DNA of 64,000 nt from positions 1 through 64,000 of the forward strand of contig NZ_JAUOQM010000003.1 in NCBI RefSeq assembly GCF_030547685.1. Reading direction: 5' to 3'. Of the stretch, positions 22,929 through 31,184 are shown piece after piece. A program made the translations under genes and the position numbers. Positions within the stretch are counted from its first letter, which is position 1, and every line of letters starts with the position of its first letter. Under the pieces are notes generated by a model. It was not told where the DNA came from. It did not search any database and was given only the letters and a program-made list of their open reading frames with translations. The DNA comes from Gilvimarinus sp. 2_MG-2023. Lineage in GTDB: Bacteria; Pseudomonadota; Gammaproteobacteria; Pseudomonadales; Cellvibrionaceae.

Positions 22929-23552
22929 ATGGATGATTCATTTCAGCGAGTAGGTTTTATTCGACGCAACGCAAGGTTTATACTTTTTGTTTTAGGTTTG
23001 GCTATTTTTCGGACCGCGGTGGCCGATTGGAATTACGTACCCTCAGGTTCAATGGAACCAACGCTTTACCCAGGGGATGTGTTGGTTGTAAACAAGCTTG
23101 CCTACGGCCCTTCTATTCCTTTTACTCGTTCGCGCTTACTGGCATTGGGACAACCAGACAGGGGTGATGTCATTACCTTTTTCCCCTCACATACAAAAGA
23201 TTGTTTAGTAAAACGCGTTATCGGTGTTCCCGGAGACAAATTACGTATTCAAGGTAATCAGGTTTGGATCAACAATAAGCTTGTGTCTATTGAACAGGCA
23301 CAGGGGCAGTATTGGGAGCTACTACCAGGTTCTCGTCATTTAATAGATCCGACAGGTGATCAGCCTATTTTAGAAGGCGAATTGCTCATTGCTGAGGGCA
23401 AATATTTTGTTATGGGTGATAATCGCGGTAACAGCCTCGATTCGCGCTTCTGGGGGCTGGTAGACGAGAGTCAGGTTATTGGGAAGGTGGTGGCGGTGGG
23501 TTTAAATTTGGGGGATCATTTCACTCAGCGAATGGTTCATGGAGTTTTGTAA
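22929..23552 (+). CDS. Signal peptidase I paralogue, single membrane anchor
   Basis: A 207-residue S26A peptidase. The catalytic serine is S41 in PSGSMEPTL and the lysine general base is K95 in DCLVKRVIGVPGD; the box GDNRGNSLDSRFWG is at 163-176. One N-terminal membrane helix is seen (about 16-33), whereas the housekeeping gammaproteobacterial LepB has two and is encoded near lepA and rnc. This is therefore probably a second, accessory signal peptidase. The ATG at 22929 follows AAGAAG; an upstream TTG two codons earlier is less likely. Confidence 0.9.
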   Translation: MDDSFQRVGFIRRNARFILFVLGLAIFRTAVADWNYVPSGSMEPTLYPGDVLVVNKLAYGPSIPFTRSRLLALGQPDRGDVITFFPSHTKDCLVKRVIGVPGDKLRIQGNQVWINNKLVSIEQAQGQYWELLPGSRHLIDPTGDQPILEGELLIAEGKYFVMGDNRGNSLDSRFWGLVDESQVIGKVVAVGLNLGDHFTQRMVHGVL

Positions 23553-23630
23553 GTTATTGTTTTTATTATGTTGTCGCCCTTATGTCAGGTAAATGACGTG
23601 GATTTGTCCGGTCTTTTTTAACAATACTAA

Positions 23631-23656
23631 AGGTGTGCCATAAACGCAGCACACCT
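23631..23656. promoter_or_regulatory. Perfect 8-bp inverted repeat before the XRE-2TM gene
   Basis: AGGTGTGC and GCACACCT are separated by 10 bases, ending 21 bases before the regulator start. No T tract follows, so it is not a standard terminator for lepB. Position and symmetry fit an autoregulatory operator for the neighbouring helix-turn-helix protein, or a hairpin in its leader. Confidence 0.5.
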
Positions 23657-23677
23657 CAGTACATTACGGAGCAAGGA

Positions 23678-24190
23678 ATGAACGCTCGGAAATTAAGATT
23701 AGTGAAAGGCTGGTCTCAGGAACAGTTAGCCGAAATGGCTGGTGTCAGTATTCGGACGATTCAGCGTATTGAAAGAGGGCAGCCACCTTCTTTAGAGACG
23801 CGCAATGCACTTGCTGCGGTGTTTGAGGTTGATATCAGTGAGTGGCCTTTGGAGGGCATCGATATGAACACAACATCTACCGCAACTAATGAAACAGCAA
23901 TAAATCACGAAGACTCGAAAGCGGAAGCGCTAAAAGAGCAAAAAGCGATGGAGTATGTCAGAGACGTTAAAGCGTTTTACTCAAATTTGGCATCGTATCT
24001 GTTAATTATCCCCTTTTTGGTTTTTGTAAATCTAACCACCTCGCCTGGCTATATATGGGTGTTTTGGCCCGCCATCGGTTGGGGTATCGGCCTGGCTTTA
24101 CATGCCCTAAATGTGTTCGAGGTGTTTAACTTTTTTGGCTCCGATTGGGAGCGAAAACAAGTTGAGAAACGATTGGGGAGAAAGTTGTAG
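23678..24190 (+). CDS. XRE-family helix-turn-helix protein fused to a 2TM domain
   Basis: A 170-residue protein. Residues 1-58 form a Cro/C1-type helix-turn-helix (RKLRLVKGWSQEQLAEMAGVSIRTIQRIERGQ). A polar linker of about 35 residues follows, then a 2TM domain (about 92-168): an EYVRDVKAFYSNLASYLLII helix, a second membrane helix around YIWVFWPAIGWGIGLALHAL, and the closing motif FGSDWERKQVEKRLG. Membrane-tethered regulators of this build are common but mostly uncharacterised. The ATG at 23678 is preceded by GGAG; the longer in-frame GTG start would run through the inverted repeat. Its targets are unknown; it may regulate itself and lepB. Confidence 0.85.
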   Translation: MNARKLRLVKGWSQEQLAEMAGVSIRTIQRIERGQPPSLETRNALAAVFEVDISEWPLEGIDMNTTSTATNETAINHEDSKAEALKEQKAMEYVRDVKAFYSNLASYLLIIPFLVFVNLTTSPGYIWVFWPAIGWGIGLALHALNVFEVFNFFGSDWERKQVEKRLGRKL

Positions 24191-24202
24191 AGTAAGTCGC
24201 TA

Positions 24203-24247
24203 GAGGTCTGATGTCGGACGCTGTGGACAGACCTCAGACCTCAGACC
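24203..24247. repeat. Inverted and tandem 7-bp repeat between convergent genes
   Basis: The unit CAGACCT occurs almost three times in tandem at 24228-24247. A 9-base arm GAGGTCTGA (24203-24211) pairs with TCAGACCTC (24234-24242), leaving a 22-base loop. It lies between the stops of the XRE-2TM gene and mnmE. No T tract is present on either side, so intrinsic termination is doubtful. Confidence 0.6.
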
Positions 24248-24248
24248 G

Positions 24249-25610
24249 TTATTTCCCTATACAAAAAGAGGAAAATATGCGCCCCAGTAAATCATCGGAG
24301 GAAAACTCTCCGGTGATTTCCGACAAATGATTTTGCGCATCGCGCAGATCTTCAGCCAGTAGCTCGCCAGCGGCGTGTACTTGTAATTGCTCTTTACCTT
24401 GTTTAAGGCAGCTCTCTGCAGACAATAGGGCGTCTATGTGCCTTTGCCTGGCGGTGAAGGTTGCCTCGGTGGTGCTCTGATAGCCGATACAATCTTTTAG
24501 ATGGCGTTTTAGTTGATCGAGCCCCTGGCCGGTTTTAGCGCTTATTGCCAGTGCGTTGGCAGGGAGTTTAGCGCTGTCTGCTAAATCGACTTTATTGTAA
24601 ATGACGCTGACTTTATCGGAATGCTTTAAACGCTCGGTAAATTCTGGCCATACATTCTCGGGTTGCCATTCAGGGTGGTTAATTGCATCGAGTGTGTCGA
24701 TCATCAGCAGTATTCGATCGGCTTTTTCTATTTCAGCCCAAGCTCTTTCGATACCTATTTTTTCTACCTGATCGGACGCTTCGCGCAGACCTGCGGTATC
24801 GATAATATGTAGTGGCATACCGTCGATATGTATATGCTCTTTGAGTACATCGCGAGTGGTGCCGGCGATGTCTGTGACAATTGCACTGTCTCTTTCTACC
24901 AGTGCGTTTAAGAGGCTGGACTTACCCGCATTGGGTTTGCCAGCGATGACCACTTGCATACCATCGCGGACCAATTGGCCTTGTCTCGCTTGCTGGATTA
25001 ACTCGGTCAGAGCCTCGTTAATCTGATCCAGGTCACCAGCTACCTTGCCATCACTAAGAAAGTCGATCTCTTCTTCTGGGAAATCAATAGCGGCCTCTAC
25101 ATAGATGCGCAGAGCTATCAGAGATTCCACCAATTTATGGACTTGGTTGGAGAACAACCCTTGCAGTGAGTTTAGTGCGTTGCGCGCGGCTTGCTCTGAA
25201 CTGGCCTCAATTAGGTCGGCTATGGCTTCGGCTTGGGCTAAATCTAACTTGTCGTTAAGGAAGGCTCGCTCTGAGAACTCACCAGGGCGTGCCTGGCGTG
25301 CTCCTAACTGTTTGACCCGCTCTAGCAGTAAGCCCAAGACAACCGGTCCACCGTGCCCTTGCAGTTCGAGTACATCTTCACCGGTAAAGGAGTTTGGGCC
25401 TTTGAAGAGCAATGCTATGCCCCGATCGAGTTCTCGGTCTTCGGCATCAATAAAGGGTAAGTAGTGCGCTTGACGGGGTTGTAAAGTGTTCTGGGTAATA
25501 GCCGAGGCTATAGCGGCCGCTTGTGGACCGGACACCCGGATAATACCGACACCGCCGCGACCGGTAGCGGTCGCAACGGCGGCAATGGTGTCAGAAGGCG
25601 TTAACACCAT
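24249..25610 (-). CDS. mnmE: tRNA modification GTPase MnmE
   Basis: Partner of MnmG in wobble-uridine modification. The 453 residues show the N-terminal tetrahydrofolate-binding domain ([22 protein letters not shown]), a helical domain with an inserted G domain whose P-loop GKPNAGKSS is at 224-232, DTAGLRE (G3) and NKVD (G4), and the C-terminal FCIGK cysteine motif. All landmarks are intact. It lies 16 bases after yidC in the same direction, as in Pseudomonas. Confidence 0.98.
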   Translation of the reverse strand: MVLTPSDTIAAVATATGRGGVGIIRVSGPQAAAIASAITQNTLQPRQAHYLPFIDAEDRELDRGIALLFKGPNSFTGEDVLELQGHGGPVVLGLLLERVKQLGARQARPGEFSERAFLNDKLDLAQAEAIADLIEASSEQAARNALNSLQGLFSNQVHKLVESLIALRIYVEAAIDFPEEEIDFLSDGKVAGDLDQINEALTELIQQARQGQLVRDGMQVVIAGKPNAGKSSLLNALVERDSAIVTDIAGTTRDVLKEHIHIDGMPLHIIDTAGLREASDQVEKIGIERAWAEIEKADRILLMIDTLDAINHPEWQPENVWPEFTERLKHSDKVSVIYNKVDLADSAKLPANALAISAKTGQGLDQLKRHLKDCIGYQSTTEATFTARQRHIDALLSAESCLKQGKEQLQVHAAGELLAEDLRDAQNHLSEITGEFSSDDLLGRIFSSFCIGK

Positions 25611-25626
25611 GAAATCACCTTATCGT

Positions 25627-27297
25627 CTATGTGCTGGCATTGTCCGACTTTTCAATTTGTCGGGTAATAACCATCTGTTGCAAGAACGACAGGGTGTTGT
25701 TAGTTACCCAGTACAGAACTAAACCGGCCGGGAACCACAAGAACATAAAGGTAAACACCACCGGCATTAACTTCATAATTTTGGCTTGAGTTGGGTCTGG
25801 TGGCTCTGGGTTGAGTCGCATGGTGAGCCACATGGTAAAGCCCATTAACAGCGGCAAGACAAAGATTGGATCTTTAATCGACAAATCTGGAATCCACAAG
25901 AAAGGTGTGTGGCGTAACTCAACCGACTCCATCAGTACCCAATACAACGCCAAAAACACTGGCATCTGGATTAACATGGGTAAACAACCGCCCAGAGGGT
26001 TCACTTTTTCGTCGCGATAGAGCTTCATTGTCTCTTGCGACATTTTTTGTCGATCATCACCGTGGCGTTCTTTTAGCTCCTTCATTTTAGGAGCAAGTTT
26101 ACGCATACGGGCCATAGACCTATAACTGGTGGCACTTAGCTTAAAGAAAATTGCTTTAATAATAATTGTCAGGGCAATAATTGATAAACCCCAGTTACCA
26201 ATAATCTCATGAATGTACTTCAACACACCGAATAATGGCTTGGCCATCCACCATAGCCAACCATAATCCACGGTTAAGTCTAAATACGGAGCTATTGCCT
26301 CTAGAGCTTCGGTGTCTTTAGGGCCGGCGTAATACTGAACCGCTATAGCTTGGGATTCACCTGGAGCGACTGTCGTCATCGGTGAGGTAAAGCCCATTAA
26401 GTAAATATCCTGACTACCTTGTTGGCGTAAGTAATACTGATTTTGGCTTTCGGCGGCGGGAATCCAAGCGCTGATAAAGTAGTGCTGAACCATGGATACC
26501 CAGCCACCTTGAACACTGGCTTTGAAACTTTTTTCTTCCAGATCATCAAAAGAAAATTTCTTATAGCGTTCATCATTGGTTGTTAAAGCGGCACCGACAA
26601 AAGGCTGCATACCAAAACCATTGGCCGTGTCAGGCTCGTGACTGTCGCGTTTAATTTGACCATATAAGGCGGCTTGCCAGTTTTCGCTGCTCCCGTTTTC
26701 AATCAGGTAGCTAACTTCAACTCGATACTCACCTCGATAAAAGGTAAATCGCTTAGTGACTGTTACTGAGTCCTGTTTAGTCGTCAGGTCAACTTGTAAG
26801 GTGTCTTGACCTTCGCTCATTTGATATTGAGTATCGCTTGCGGTAAATACTGGGCGTCCGTCAGAGCTGTCGGTACCGTTAGGGCCTATTAAGCCACTCT
26901 GTGCGGTGTAGGTTTTACTGCCACGATTGTTTACCAGCACAAAAGGTTGGTCTGGGGTATCTATTTCGGCGTAGTGCTTAGGCAGCGAAACTTCGGTGAT
27001 ATCACCGCCAGTGGGGTTAATGGCGACTTTCAAGGTGTCGGTTGTCACGCGAATTACCTGAGTGCTGGTAATTTCTGGTGAGGCCTGGCCGGGTATCTCG
27101 GTAACGGGTACATCGCCACTAACCACTGCAGGGATATCGCTGTCTTTAGGGCTGTTGACTTGCTCCTCGGCAATTTCAGCCGTTGTTTCGGCTTGCCGTT
27201 CTTGGAACTCTTCCCAGCGTATCACCAGGAGCACGATTACTGCGACCATTGCCGCGATTAACAGATTCTTTTGCCAATCCATTTTAATGTTTGCCAT
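25627..27297 (-). CDS. yidC: Membrane protein insertase YidC
   Basis: Inserts proteins, including the ATP synthase c and a subunits, into the inner membrane. The 556-residue Gram-negative form has an N-terminal membrane anchor (NLLIAAMVAVIVLLVIRW), a large periplasmic beta domain (about 60-345), and the C-terminal membrane core with IHEIIGNWGLSIIALTIIIKAIFF, the conserved Arg-bearing SYRSMARMRKLAPKMKELKERHGDD region and GGCLPMLIQMPVF. An in-frame ATG at 27280-27282 (MDWQKN) matches the usual start of YidC proteins and may be the true one, shortening the protein by 5 residues. Confidence 0.97.
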   Translation of the reverse strand: MANIKMDWQKNLLIAAMVAVIVLLVIRWEEFQERQAETTAEIAEEQVNSPKDSDIPAVVSGDVPVTEIPGQASPEITSTQVIRVTTDTLKVAINPTGGDITEVSLPKHYAEIDTPDQPFVLVNNRGSKTYTAQSGLIGPNGTDSSDGRPVFTASDTQYQMSEGQDTLQVDLTTKQDSVTVTKRFTFYRGEYRVEVSYLIENGSSENWQAALYGQIKRDSHEPDTANGFGMQPFVGAALTTNDERYKKFSFDDLEEKSFKASVQGGWVSMVQHYFISAWIPAAESQNQYYLRQQGSQDIYLMGFTSPMTTVAPGESQAIAVQYYAGPKDTEALEAIAPYLDLTVDYGWLWWMAKPLFGVLKYIHEIIGNWGLSIIALTIIIKAIFFKLSATSYRSMARMRKLAPKMKELKERHGDDRQKMSQETMKLYRDEKVNPLGGCLPMLIQMPVFLALYWVLMESVELRHTPFLWIPDLSIKDPIFVLPLLMGFTMWLTMRLNPEPPDPTQAKIMKLMPVVFTFMFLWFPAGLVLYWVTNNTLSFLQQMVITRQIEKSDNAST

Positions 27298-27307
27298 TGG
27301 TTAGTGG

Positions 27308-27532
27308 TTAATTGTTGGTTTTAGTTGGAACTGGGTCTATACCACCCGGGTGCCAAGGGTGGCATTTTAATAGGCGGCTGACTGTTAGATAAGACCCTTT
27401 TATAAAACCGTGAGTCATTATGGCTTCCTCACCATAGTGTGAGCAACTGGGGTAGAAGCGGCATTGATTGCCGATCCATGGGCTCAATAAATATCGATAG
27501 AGTCGGATACATTTAATGGCAAGCCAGCTCAC
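27308..27532 (-). CDS. yidD: Membrane protein insertion efficiency factor YidD
   Basis: A 74-residue protein of the Hemolysin/YidD family, thought to aid YidC-dependent insertion at the inner face of the membrane. Signature residues are [29 protein letters not shown] and [12 protein letters not shown] place the start at GTG (27530-27532), whose last bases overlap the rnpA stop (GTGA); this gives the usual family N-terminus. A longer in-frame ATG at 27575-27577 would overlap rnpA by about 49 bases and add residues unlike the family. Confidence 0.93.
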   Translation of the reverse strand: MSWLAIKCIRLYRYLLSPWIGNQCRFYPSCSHYGEEAIMTHGFIKGSYLTVSRLLKCHPWHPGGIDPVPTKTNN

Positions 27533-27903
27533 GATTGGGCCTCTTGTTGAGCTTTTTTGTGTTGTAAACGCCGCCACTGCTTGGCCAGTAGCTTAAAGAT
27601 TTGCTCGTTGTCTAACTCGGCCAATCCCCGGCGAGCCAGTACAATAACATCTAACCCATATAAATGTTGTTGGTGCTGACGAAAACTTTCCCGAATTAAT
27701 CTCTTAACTCGGTTGCGATCAACAGCGAAGCGGATATTCTTTTTTGCGATGACCAGTCCAAGGCGGGCTGTTTGATCATCGTTACTGCGAGATAGCATCA
27801 ATATATGCTGATGTGAGGCACGAAAGGGTGCGTCATCAAATACCGCCTTAAATTGAGCGGGCTTCAATAAACGTTGTTGTTTGCTAAAGGCATTCGAGCT
27901 CAC
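27529..27903 (-). CDS. rnpA: Ribonuclease P protein component
   Basis: Protein subunit of RNase P, which matures tRNA 5' ends. The 124 residues contain [14 protein letters not shown], then [28 protein letters not shown], the RNR signature of the family. Translation starts at GTG (27901-27903), with GAGG upstream at a slightly long distance. It follows rpmH after a 121-base gap that contains a long hairpin, and it overlaps yidD by 4 bases. Confidence 0.96.
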   Translation of the reverse strand: MSSNAFSKQQRLLKPAQFKAVFDDAPFRASHQHILMLSRSNDDQTARLGLVIAKKNIRFAVDRNRVKRLIRESFRQHQQHLYGLDVIVLARRGLAELDNEQIFKLLAKQWRRLQHKKAQQEAQS

Positions 27904-27940
27904 AGGGCTGCGACCTCGTTAAATTGAAAACTGACCACAC

Positions 27941-28001
27941 ACAAAAGGCACCGGTGTAGTGCTTCATCATATAATGAAGACGCTACAGCGGTGCCTTTTG
28001 T
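27941..28001. terminator. Long hairpin between rpmH and rnpA (attenuator or partial terminator)
   Basis: Thirteen-base perfect arms (27941-27953 and 27989-28001, ACAAAAGGCACCG and its complement) enclose a nested stem: TGTAG/CTACA with one mismatch, then CTTCAT/ATGAAG around a 6-base loop. The whole element is 61 bases. The arms end in TTTT on both strands, so it may terminate partly in either direction. On the minus strand it would set the ratio of rpmH to rnpA message; a partial terminator is known at this junction in enteric bacteria. Confidence 0.7.
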
Positions 28002-28024
28002 ATCACGCGCAGTCTCAGGCTTAA

Positions 28025-28159
28025 TTAGGCGCTTAAGCTTTTACGACCTTTTGAGCGACGACGAGCCAATACTGCACGACCGTTTTTGGTGGCCATACGA
28101 GCACGAAAGCCGTGGCTACGTGCGCGTTTTAATACGCTGGGCTGAAATGTTCTTTTCAT
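28025..28159 (-). CDS. rpmH: Ribosomal protein L34
   Basis: A 44-residue, strongly basic protein: [20 protein letters not shown], then [19 protein letters not shown], ending SLSA. This is the L34 family from end to end and the usual length. It sits in the large ribosomal subunit. It is the first gene of the rpmH-rnpA-yidD-yidC-mnmE series and is divergent from dnaA. Confidence 0.98.
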   Translation of the reverse strand: MKRTFQPSVLKRARSHGFRARMATKNGRAVLARRRSKGRKSLSA

Positions 28160-28216
28160 GGGTTAACCTACCGATACCTGTATTGATCACACAGTGTGCG
28201 AAAAAGAGGCGGCGAT

Positions 28217-28243
28217 TTTATAGAAGAACACTAGCAAAATCAA
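28217..28243 (-). promoter_or_regulatory. Possible rpmH promoter
   Basis: On the minus strand TATAAA (28217-28222) lies 15 bases after TTGATT (28238-28243). Spacing is shorter than ideal. It would place the start of transcription about 50 bases before the rpmH ATG. Confidence 0.4.
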
Positions 28244-28260
28244 TGCTTAATCCTTAATGA

Positions 28261-28560
28261 GTTATAAATTTATCTATACAGGGTTTATATACTTTGTTTA
28301 CACAGTTTTTCACGGGGTTATCCACTGGGTTGTTATTGAGAGATGGTTGTTAGTGAGGTTGTTGTATTTTGTGGATAAACCTGTGTAAATCTTTTTTATA
28401 ACCTGCATAAAACCTCTTAAAATTAACAATTTACCTTGATTTTACTGATCTGGATAGATTTTTGTTCTTTGGTGTGGATAACTAGCTTTTGGCAAGGTAA
28501 ACTAGTGAGTTCTAAGGCGAGCACCAAACGTTGTAGCAAGGTGTTTGTGAATAATATTGG
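28261..28560. other. Candidate oriC between rpmH and dnaA (DnaA boxes)
   Basis: The 410-base gap between the divergent rpmH and dnaA genes is AT-rich and carries three exact TTATNCACA nonamers on the minus strand at 28370-28378, 28473-28481 and 28546-28554, plus TTATCCACT at 28318-28326. A further weaker match (ATTTACACA, minus) is near 28382. In Pseudomonas the cloned chromosomal origin lies at this rpmH-dnaA position, so this is the leading oriC candidate. The last box is only 15 bases before the dnaA start codon, so DnaA probably also represses its own gene here. Confidence 0.75.
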
Positions 28561-28569
28561 GGGTTAGTT

Positions 28570-30018
28570 TTGCCGGAATCGGTGTGGGAATTTTGCGTTT
28601 CCAGTCTTCAGGATGAGTTGCCATCGCAACAATTTAATACTTGGATTCGACCGTTAAAGGTTGAGGGGGGCGCTGATGGTGCCAGCCTGCGTATTCTTGC
28701 GCCTAACCGATTTGTTTGTGATTGGGTTAGAGAGAAGTTTTTAGCCCGAATATCTGAACTCGCTCTTCAGTACCAAGACGAACCATCACTTACTATTGAT
28801 GTAGGGGTGGGCAATCGCTCTGGTGGCAACCCCGCTATTATGCGTCGACCGGCCCCAACAGCGACGCAGTCTAATCCTGCCCCAGCGGCAGCAGCGCCTG
28901 AGACAACCCCTGTTGCTCATAATGCCTCAGTGACTGCTCCTCCCCCGCAACCGCCAATACAGGCTTCCAGGCCAGATGTAGAGGGGGCGCTTAAGCATCA
29001 AAATAATGTCAATCGAGCTTTCAGTTTTGAAAGTTTTGTCGAGGGTAAATCTAACCAGTTGGGTTTAGCAGCCGCGAGACAAGTAGCAGAAAACCCCGGT
29101 GGTGCTTACAACCCACTTTTTATTTACGGTGGAGTTGGGCTGGGTAAAACTCACTTGATGCAAGCTGTGGGAAATGCACTGCTGCAGAAAAATCCCAATG
29201 CTAAGGTTATATATTTACACTCTGAACGCTTTGTGGCGGATATGGTAAAGGCACTGCAATTAAATGCCATTAATGACTTTAAGCGTTACTATCGTTCTGT
29301 TGATGCATTGTTAATTGATGATATTCAATTTTTTGCGGGTAAAGAGCGCTCTCAGGAAGAGTTCTTTCACACTTTTAATTCGCTATTGGAAGGTGGCCAG
29401 CAAATTATTCTTACCTGTGACCGTTATCCAAAAGAGATACACGGCTTAGAGGAGCGGCTTAAATCTCGCTTTGGTTGGGGGTTAACCGTAGCGGTAGAAC
29501 CCCCTGAGCTCGAAATGCGAGTGGCTATTTTAAAGAAAAAGGCCCAGCAAGTTGAGGTCGATTTACCTGATGATGCGGCTTTCTTTATCGCGCAGAGGAT
29601 TCGGTCAAATGTACGTGAGCTAGAGGGTGCACTAAAAAGAGTGATAGCGAGTGCTCACTTCACAGGAAGATCGATTGATGTAGAGCTGGTACGCGAGGCC
29701 CTGAAGGATTTACTAGCACTGCAAGATAAACAAGTGAGTGTGGATAATATTCAGCGGGTTGTCGGTGAGTATTACAAAATTAAAATCGCGGATATGTTAT
29801 CTAAACGGCGCAGTCGCTCAGTTGCCCGGCCGCGTCAGGTGGCTATGGCATTAGCGAAAGAGTTAACCAATCACAGTTTGCCTGAGATTGGTGAAGCTTT
29901 CGGTGGGCGCGACCATACAACCGTTTTACATGCCTGCCGTAAAATTAAAGAGTTGGAAGAAGAAGATGCAGATATCAGAGAAGATATGAAAAATCTGCTA
30001 CGTTCTTTAACCTCTTAA
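28570..30018 (+). CDS. dnaA: Chromosomal replication initiator DnaA
   Basis: Initiator ATPase that melts oriC. The 482 residues show domain I (1-80, [15 protein letters not shown]), a Pro/Ala-rich linker (about 85-145), the AAA+ domain with Walker A GGVGLGKT at 187-194 and Walker B LLIDD at 247-251, and domain IV with the box-binding signature [14 protein letters not shown] near 445-458. Translation starts at TTG (28570) behind GGGGG. The start agrees with the family N-terminus. Confidence 0.98.
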   Translation: MPESVWEFCVSSLQDELPSQQFNTWIRPLKVEGGADGASLRILAPNRFVCDWVREKFLARISELALQYQDEPSLTIDVGVGNRSGGNPAIMRRPAPTATQSNPAPAAAAPETTPVAHNASVTAPPPQPPIQASRPDVEGALKHQNNVNRAFSFESFVEGKSNQLGLAAARQVAENPGGAYNPLFIYGGVGLGKTHLMQAVGNALLQKNPNAKVIYLHSERFVADMVKALQLNAINDFKRYYRSVDALLIDDIQFFAGKERSQEEFFHTFNSLLEGGQQIILTCDRYPKEIHGLEERLKSRFGWGLTVAVEPPELEMRVAILKKKAQQVEVDLPDDAAFFIAQRIRSNVRELEGALKRVIASAHFTGRSIDVELVREALKDLLALQDKQVSVDNIQRVVGEYYKIKIADMLSKRRSRSVARPRQVAMALAKELTNHSLPEIGEAFGGRDHTTVLHACRKIKELEEEDADIREDMKNLLRSLTS

Positions 30019-30070
30019 ACCAATCAATCAGTAAGCCCTATATTCAAGGACTAAGACAAGAGACCATCAC

Positions 30071-31174
30071 ATGAAATTTGTCGTATCGCGAGAGGCATTG
30101 ATCAAACCCCTGCAACTGGTGGCGGGTGTTGTTGAGCGTCGCCAGACCTTACCTGTTCTATCCAATGTGTTGTTGGTTCTAGAGGGGAATAGGCTGTCCC
30201 TGACGGGCACCGATCTAGAGGTGGAAATTGTCGGTCGGGTAGAGCTGGAAGCTCCTGGAATTGATGGTGAAATCACTGTACCGGCCCGAAAATTTGTGGA
30301 TATTGTTCGCTCATTGCCGGATGACGCTGTGGTGGAGTTAATTGAGGAAGAGAGCCGAATTTTATTAAAAAGTGGCCGTAGCCGCTTTACCCTATCTACC
30401 TTGCCAGCCAATGATTTCCCCAATGTTGAGGATGGTCCCGGTGATTTGCAGTTTAGTGCACAACAAGGAGAGATAAAGCGACTTATTGATAGAACTGCTT
30501 TTGCAATGGCTCAACAGGATGTCCGTTACTACCTAAACGGTATGTTATGGGAAGTTCAGCAAGATCAGTTGCGAGTAGTGGCCACTGATGGCCATCGTAT
30601 GGCAATGTGCACACGAGCTCTGGGAATCAACACCTCTGAGTTGGTACAGGCTATCCTGCCCCGTAAAGGCGTGTTAGAGCTTGCTCGACTAATGAATGAC
30701 AATGAAGAGTTGGTGGATGTTGTACTGAGCGCGAATCATATTCGCGTGGCATCCCATGAATATACATTTACCTCCAAACTAGTAGACGGTAAATTCCCAG
30801 ATTACGAACGAGTATTACCGCGTGGTGGCGATAAGATTATGTACGGCTCACGCAGTGAATTAAAACAAGCCTTTTCTCGCACGGCTATTCTATCCAATGA
30901 AAAGTATCGTGGTGTACGTTTGTTGCTGGATAGCGGCCAGCTAACAATTGTAGCGAACAACCCCGAACAAGAAGAAGCTGAAGAGCAACTAACCGTTGAT
31001 TACGCTGGAGACTCTCTTGAGGTGGGCTTCAATGTCAGCTATCTGACAGATGTTGCCAATGTACTGAACAGTGATGCGATTAAGATCACTCTCTCAGATG
31101 CTAATAGCAGTGCTTTGCTAGAGGAGCCTGAAGAGGGCGACTCTCTCTATGTTGTTATGCCTATGAGGCTCTAA
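30071..31174 (+). CDS. dnaN: DNA polymerase III beta sliding clamp
   Basis: Ring-shaped processivity clamp, 367 residues as in Pseudomonas. Three clamp folds are recognisable; the N-terminus MKFVVSREALIKPLQLVAGVVERRQTLPVLSNVLL and the C-terminus DSLYVVMPMRL are family hallmarks, the latter lining the partner-binding pocket. It follows dnaA by 52 bases and precedes recF by 10. Confidence 0.98.
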   Translation: MKFVVSREALIKPLQLVAGVVERRQTLPVLSNVLLVLEGNRLSLTGTDLEVEIVGRVELEAPGIDGEITVPARKFVDIVRSLPDDAVVELIEEESRILLKSGRSRFTLSTLPANDFPNVEDGPGDLQFSAQQGEIKRLIDRTAFAMAQQDVRYYLNGMLWEVQQDQLRVVATDGHRMAMCTRALGINTSELVQAILPRKGVLELARLMNDNEELVDVVLSANHIRVASHEYTFTSKLVDGKFPDYERVLPRGGDKIMYGSRSELKQAFSRTAILSNEKYRGVRLLLDSGQLTIVANNPEQEEAEEQLTVDYAGDSLEVGFNVSYLTDVANVLNSDAIKITLSDANSSALLEEPEEGDSLYVVMPMRL

Positions 31175-31184
31175 GACTTAGAAT

